This document shows, piece by piece, positions 11,387-15,093 of a DNA stretch of 15,093 nt. Source of the DNA: an uncultured Bacteroidales bacterium (GTDB lineage Bacteria; Bacteroidota; Bacteroidia; Bacteroidales; Paludibacteraceae); the NCBI GenBank assembly GCA_937907165.1, contig CALCUH010000152.1:1-15093 (forward strand), written 5' to 3'. The notes under the pieces were generated by a model that did no database searches, was not told the origin of the DNA, and worked only from the letters and a program-made list of their open reading frames with translations. How positions within the stretch are numbered: the stretch's first letter is position 1; each line of letters starts with the position of its first letter. The position numbers were made by a program, and so were the translations under genes.

Positions 11387-14300
11387 ATGACGGAGTTTAT
11401 AAAGAAGTTGCGTGAGACCGTTTCGCGTCAGACAAAGGTGTTTGTGGCGTGGTGCGGAAAAACGTGGGCTTGGCTAAAGGCTGAATCCATTGAGAAATGG
11501 AACGCTCTAAAATTATATTTGGAGAAGAAGGATATCCCGCAAAAGACGAAAAACTTGCGTGATAATGCTACTCGTTTAGGTGAGAAGACGCGCGAGAAAA
11601 CTCTGGAGAAGACGCAGAAACTGCGTGAGGACGCTACTCGCTTGGGTGCGAAGGCACAGGAGAAATCCAAGGAGACTTTGTCTACCCTGAAGGAGAAGTC
11701 TGCCGAGGCTGAGGCGTCTGCTAAGAAATACATGGAGGAGAAGAACATTCCCGAAAAGATTGAGAGAATGAGGGGTAGGGGCGAGAAAGGATTGAATCTG
11801 CTCTTCAAAAAGGGAAAGCAAGCGTGGGCTTGGTTCCTTGTGAAACTCTATGATTTGGGTGAACTCTTGAAAAAATTCTATAACGAGAAGATTACCAAAA
11901 CTATACCGAGCGACGAGATATCCTCTGAGGCTACGATGAAGGCGCAACGCCTTTTTTCTAACAATCCGTCTGCGGAAAACGTTGAATCTGAGGATGATAA
12001 ACCTGTTTCAGAGGAACCTGCCAACGTCCAAGAGGAACCTTCTGCGGAGGAGAAAACTGAGGAGTCGCAGATTCCCCAAGAAGAAGCTTCTTGTCATGAG
12101 CGTGTCGCCGAAGAGCCTACGTGCCGTTCCGAGGAGGTGATTCCGGAACAGGAACCGGAGCCTGAAAAGGAGGAGGAGTCGCCTGTCGCTCCAATCATTG
12201 AGAATGAAGAAGGGAAAATAGAGGAGCCCCCTGTGGAGGAGCCTCTCCCTGAGGAGAGTGTCTCGAAGGAGCCGCCTTCTCCGAATCCGCCTACACCACC
12301 TAAGAAGAAACCTAAGTCGGAAAAGAAACATTGGTCGTGGAAGAAACGGATTTTGATGGGATGCTTGTGCTGCATCTTGGCTTTCCCTCCGTTGTTCGCT
12401 CTCTTCTGCCTATGTGTGGATAACAACACGATGGGTTTGTTCGGCTCCTCTCCGAGCTTGGACCAGCTGAAGAATCCTATTCAGATGGAGGCGTCTGAGA
12501 TTTATAGTGAGGATAATGACCTAATCGGTAAATTCTTCGTGGAGAACCGCTCTTCGGTCACTTATGAGGAGATGTCGCCCGAACTGATCAACACTCTTAT
12601 CTATACGGAGGACCAACGCTTCTATGAGCATAACGGTATCGATTACCATGGCATGTTCTCTGCTATCAAGGACGCTTTGCGTGGCCACGCCCGCGGCGCC
12701 AGCACCATCACGCAACAGCTGGTGAAGAACCTCTTCAAGATGCGCTCCGAATATACGAAGGGGGCTCTATGCAAGGTGCCTGGCATTAAGACATTAATCA
12801 TCAAAATCAAAGAGTGCATCGGAGCGGTGAGGGTAGAGAAACATTACACTAAACAGGAGATTCTCACGATGTACCTTAATACGGTGACTTTCGGCAACAA
12901 CACATTCGGTATCAAGTCGGCGGCGAAGACTTACTTCAATACGACTCCCGACAAGCTCACTTACGAGCAGGCTGCTTGTATCATCGGTATCTTGAAGGCT
13001 AACACGTATTATAATCCGATTAAGAACCCGCAGAATAATAGGACGAGAAGAAACTTGATTCTTCATTTGCTGGCTGATGGTGGCAAGTTGACGATTCCTC
13101 AGTGCGACTCTTTGTGCGCCTTGGATTTGGGCCTGAATGTCTACAAGGAGGATATCCTCAGCGGTTATGCGCACTATTTCCGTGAGGCGGTCTATAATGA
13201 GTTGCAGGAGTGGTGCGAGGAGAACAATGTCAACCTCTATCATGACGGTCTGAAGATCTATACGACGATTAATTCCAGAATGCAGCATTATGCGGAGGCT
13301 ACCGTTTCGAAACAGATGGGTGAGCTGCAGAAACAGTTTAATAAACATTGGGGCAAGGAGAATCCTTGGCGTGACCAAAAGCAGCATGAAATCAAGGGAT
13401 TCATCGATGATATGTTGAAGAAGACTTCCGCCTATAAGAATTCTTACAAACGTAATAAGGGCGATGAGGCTCTTGTCCGCCAAGATATGAACGAACCGCA
13501 TAAGATGCGCATCTTCGACTATCGCCGCGGAATCACCGATACGGTGATGAGCACCCGCGACTCTTTGGCGCACATTCTGAAATTCTTGCATTGCGGCTTC
13601 ATCTCCATGGATCCGCACACGGGCGCTGTGAAGGCTTGGGTGGGCGACGTCGATTTCTATTATTGGCAGTATGACAAGGTGACGGCGAAACGTCAACCTG
13701 GCTCCACGTTCAAACTCTTCGTCTATACCGAGGCGTTGCGCCAGGGTATGTGCAGTTGCGATACGAGGGTGGATAGCGCCGTCTCTTGGATGACTGAGGA
13801 GGATGGCGAGATGAAGCTTTGGACGCCTTCTAACGCAAGCGGTGTATTCTCTAATGAGCCGATGACCTTGAAGAGCGCTTTGGCCCGCTCTGTGAATAGT
13901 GTGGCTGTGCAGGTGGCTAAACAGGTGACGCCTGAGAAAATCGTGGCGACGGCGCACCGCATGGGTATCGAGAGTCCTGTCCGTCCGATCCCTTCTATTT
14001 GCTTGGGTACGGAGGATGTCTCGTTGATCGAATTGGCGACGGCCTATTCCGTCATCGCGGATGGTGGTATGTTGCATAAACCTATTCTGGTGAGCCGTAT
14101 CGAGGATAAGAATGGTAAGGTGATCTATAAGTCGAAGGTACGGAGCGACCGCGCTCTTGATTATGAGACGGCTTTTTTGATGCGCGATATGCTGCAGGAG
14201 GGCTTGCGTGATCCTCGTGGTACTTCTCAGGGCTTGTATAAGTATAAAATCCATGGTGCGACGGATTTCGGAGGGAAAACGGGTACTTCGGCTAACTATT

Positions 14301-14719
14301 CCGACGCTTGGTATATGAATATCACACCGAACCTTGTCACCGGCGCTTGGGTGGGCGGTGAGTACCGTAGTATTCATTTCAGGAATGGAGACCTCGGTCA
14401 GGGTAGCCGCGCCGCTTTGCCTATCGTGGGCGCTTATTTGGAACGTGTGCTCAACGATAAGAAACTGGCTCCTCTTTACCGCGCGAGATTCGGCGCTCCG
14501 AAGTCTAAGATATCGAAGGAGTATAATTGTAAACCTATCGAACAGCTTGAATCGGATACGACCGATTCCGCAATGAAGAGTTTCTTCAAACGGTTGTTCG
14601 GAAGGGACGATGAGGAGATGATGTCGTCTGATAGTACCCAAGTGGCACCAAAGTCCCGTAAGGAGCTTCGCCGTGAGCGCCGTGAGCGCCGCAGGGAGGA
14701 GAGACGCCGCCGTTGGTGA
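11387..14719 (+). CDS. Class A penicillin-binding protein with long cytoplasmic extension
   Basis: The 1110-residue product is a bifunctional peptidoglycan synthase of the PBP1A type. Residues 1-320 are predicted to be cytoplasmic and unusual. A basic helical part contains a 22-residue tandem repeat (LRDNATRLGEK at 57, LREDATRLGAK at 79), followed by an acidic, proline-rich stretch (about 190-300). One membrane helix lies at about 321-344. The glycosyltransferase (GT51) domain has EDQRFYEHNGID with catalytic E408 and GASTITQQ. The transpeptidase has STFK with nucleophile S773, SVN (835-837) and KTGT (964-967). The C-terminus is an arginine-rich tail (RRERRERRREERRRRW). All catalytic motifs are intact. 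ATG 11387 was preferred over an in-frame TTG at 11294, which would put a poor-looking 31 residues in front. It is cotranscribed with the following helicase gene (36-nt gap). The extended N-terminus may bind a partner or regulator of cell-wall synthesis; that is inference. Confidence 0.93.
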   Translation: MTEFIKKLRETVSRQTKVFVAWCGKTWAWLKAESIEKWNALKLYLEKKDIPQKTKNLRDNATRLGEKTREKTLEKTQKLREDATRLGAKAQEKSKETLSTLKEKSAEAEASAKKYMEEKNIPEKIERMRGRGEKGLNLLFKKGKQAWAWFLVKLYDLGELLKKFYNEKITKTIPSDEISSEATMKAQRLFSNNPSAENVESEDDKPVSEEPANVQEEPSAEEKTEESQIPQEEASCHERVAEEPTCRSEEVIPEQEPEPEKEEESPVAPIIENEEGKIEEPPVEEPLPEESVSKEPPSPNPPTPPKKKPKSEKKHWSWKKRILMGCLCCILAFPPLFALFCLCVDNNTMGLFGSSPSLDQLKNPIQMEASEIYSEDNDLIGKFFVENRSSVTYEEMSPELINTLIYTEDQRFYEHNGIDYHGMFSAIKDALRGHARGASTITQQLVKNLFKMRSEYTKGALCKVPGIKTLIIKIKECIGAVRVEKHYTKQEILTMYLNTVTFGNNTFGIKSAAKTYFNTTPDKLTYEQAACIIGILKANTYYNPIKNPQNNRTRRNLILHLLADGGKLTIPQCDSLCALDLGLNVYKEDILSGYAHYFREAVYNELQEWCEENNVNLYHDGLKIYTTINSRMQHYAEATVSKQMGELQKQFNKHWGKENPWRDQKQHEIKGFIDDMLKKTSAYKNSYKRNKGDEALVRQDMNEPHKMRIFDYRRGITDTVMSTRDSLAHILKFLHCGFISMDPHTGAVKAWVGDVDFYYWQYDKVTAKRQPGSTFKLFVYTEALRQGMCSCDTRVDSAVSWMTEEDGEMKLWTPSNASGVFSNEPMTLKSALARSVNSVAVQVAKQVTPEKIVATAHRMGIESPVRPIPSICLGTEDVSLIELATAYSVIADGGMLHKPILVSRIEDKNGKVIYKSKVRSDRALDYETAFLMRDMLQEGLRDPRGTSQGLYKYKIHGATDFGGKTGTSANYSDAWYMNITPNLVTGAWVGGEYRSIHFRNGDLGQGSRAALPIVGAYLERVLNDKKLAPLYRARFGAPKSKISKEYNCKPIEQLESDTTDSAMKSFFKRLFGRDDEEMMSSDSTQVAPKSRKELRRERRERRREERRRRW

Positions 14720-14755
14720 TGCGTCTCCCTTGTAGACCAGTTGTTTCTGTTTTTT

Positions 14756-15052
14756 ATGACTAATAATATCAATATCGACATAGAGGAGGCGAAGCGTTTG
14801 CCAGCTTTCGCCATCGCCGATGAGGTGAATGAACGCTTACGGACGAAAAACTGCCTGATTGTCACGGCGGCGCCCGGAGCGGGTAAATCTACGCTGTTGC
14901 CTTTGACGATTCTCTCTGCCCTTCCTCAGAATGGTAGGATTCTCATGCTGGAGCCTCGCCGCTTGGCTGCGAAACAGATTGCGGAACGTATGGCGGAGCT
15001 GCTGCATGAGCGTATGATACATCAGCGTTCCGAGCCCTTTTTCACCTGTTGA
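14756..15052 (+). CDS. hrpB: ATP-dependent helicase HrpB, N-terminal part, apparently interrupted
   Basis: The first 83 codons are clearly HrpB, a DEAH-box-type helicase of uncertain cellular role. The N-terminus LPAFAIADEVNERL is followed by the Walker A motif APGAGKSTLLPL and by motif Ia ILMLEPRRLAAKQIAERMAELL. The family usually continues with a VG-x-T-V-G-Y-R-I-R segment. Here the frame instead reads HERMIHQRSEPFFTC and stops with TGA at 15050-15052, at 98 residues against roughly 800 expected. After the stop, the same frame resumes with LLGQAEIIYGIREG, which is loosely like the missing segment. The gene is therefore an in-frame interruption, an internal deletion, or an artefact near a contig end. 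The window ends 41 nt later, so this cannot be settled. The start at ATG 14756 is preferred over the TTG at 14741. Confidence 0.7.
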   Translation: MTNNINIDIEEAKRLPAFAIADEVNERLRTKNCLIVTAAPGAGKSTLLPLTILSALPQNGRILMLEPRRLAAKQIAERMAELLHERMIHQRSEPFFTC

Positions 15053-15093
15053 CTGCTTGGGCAGGCAGAAATCATATACGGTATCCGAGAGGG

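Noticed and set aside
12794..14641. A 615-codon open frame on the minus strand
   Set aside because: It lies wholly inside the penicillin-binding protein gene, has no recognisable domain and is Arg/His/Ile-rich, as expected for an antisense shadow of a biased coding frame.

Overview
The window looks like chromosomal DNA of a Bacteroidales-type bacterium (phylum Bacteroidota). Three things point there. A type IX secretion (T9SS) C-terminal sorting domain is encoded near 5084. Several genes are preceded by the Bacteroidota promoter form (TTTG, about 19-21 nt, TAnnTTTG), and one lipoprotein has an acidic stretch right after its lipid-attachment cysteine. I cannot assign a genus. No transposase, phage, tRNA, rRNA or CRISPR array was seen.

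Region 1 (about 50-4653, minus strand) is a four-gene operon read from right to left: an NAD-dependent epimerase/dehydratase, a sugar-transfer-type ATP-grasp protein, a CarB/D-Ala-D-Ala-ligase-like ATP-grasp enzyme, and alanine dehydrogenase (ald). A consensus promoter lies at 4622-4653 and a strong hairpin follows ald at 51-90. The gaps are short, except for 88 nt between the two ATP-grasp genes, which holds a long inverted repeat. The set suggests a small pathway that activates a carboxylate and joins it to an amine or sugar; alanine as the amino acid is only a guess.

Region 2 (4802-7835, plus strand) is a two-gene operon with a 4-nt gap. The first gene encodes a short exported protein with a T9SS sorting domain. 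The second encodes an 840-residue exported protein with an N-terminal Bacteroidota surface module, an array of 11 roughly 30-residue repeats, a predicted coiled coil and a C-terminal histidine-phosphatase domain. A perfect hairpin separates it from a convergent gene for a surface lipoprotein (7893-8561).

Region 3 (8562-9858) holds a six-helix membrane protein gene followed by a terminator, a heptanucleotide tandem repeat and two REP-like palindromes. Region 4 (9859-14719) has a stand-alone C5 cytosine DNA methyltransferase diverging from a class A penicillin-binding protein; both have TACCTTTG -7 elements. The PBP carries an unusual cytoplasmic extension of about 320 residues, partly built from 22-residue repeats. 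The last gene, 36 nt downstream, starts as the helicase HrpB but leaves the family pattern and stops early, close to the window edge.

The most novel items are the phosphatase-tipped repeat protein, the double ATP-grasp operon with its intergenic hairpin, and the PBP extension.
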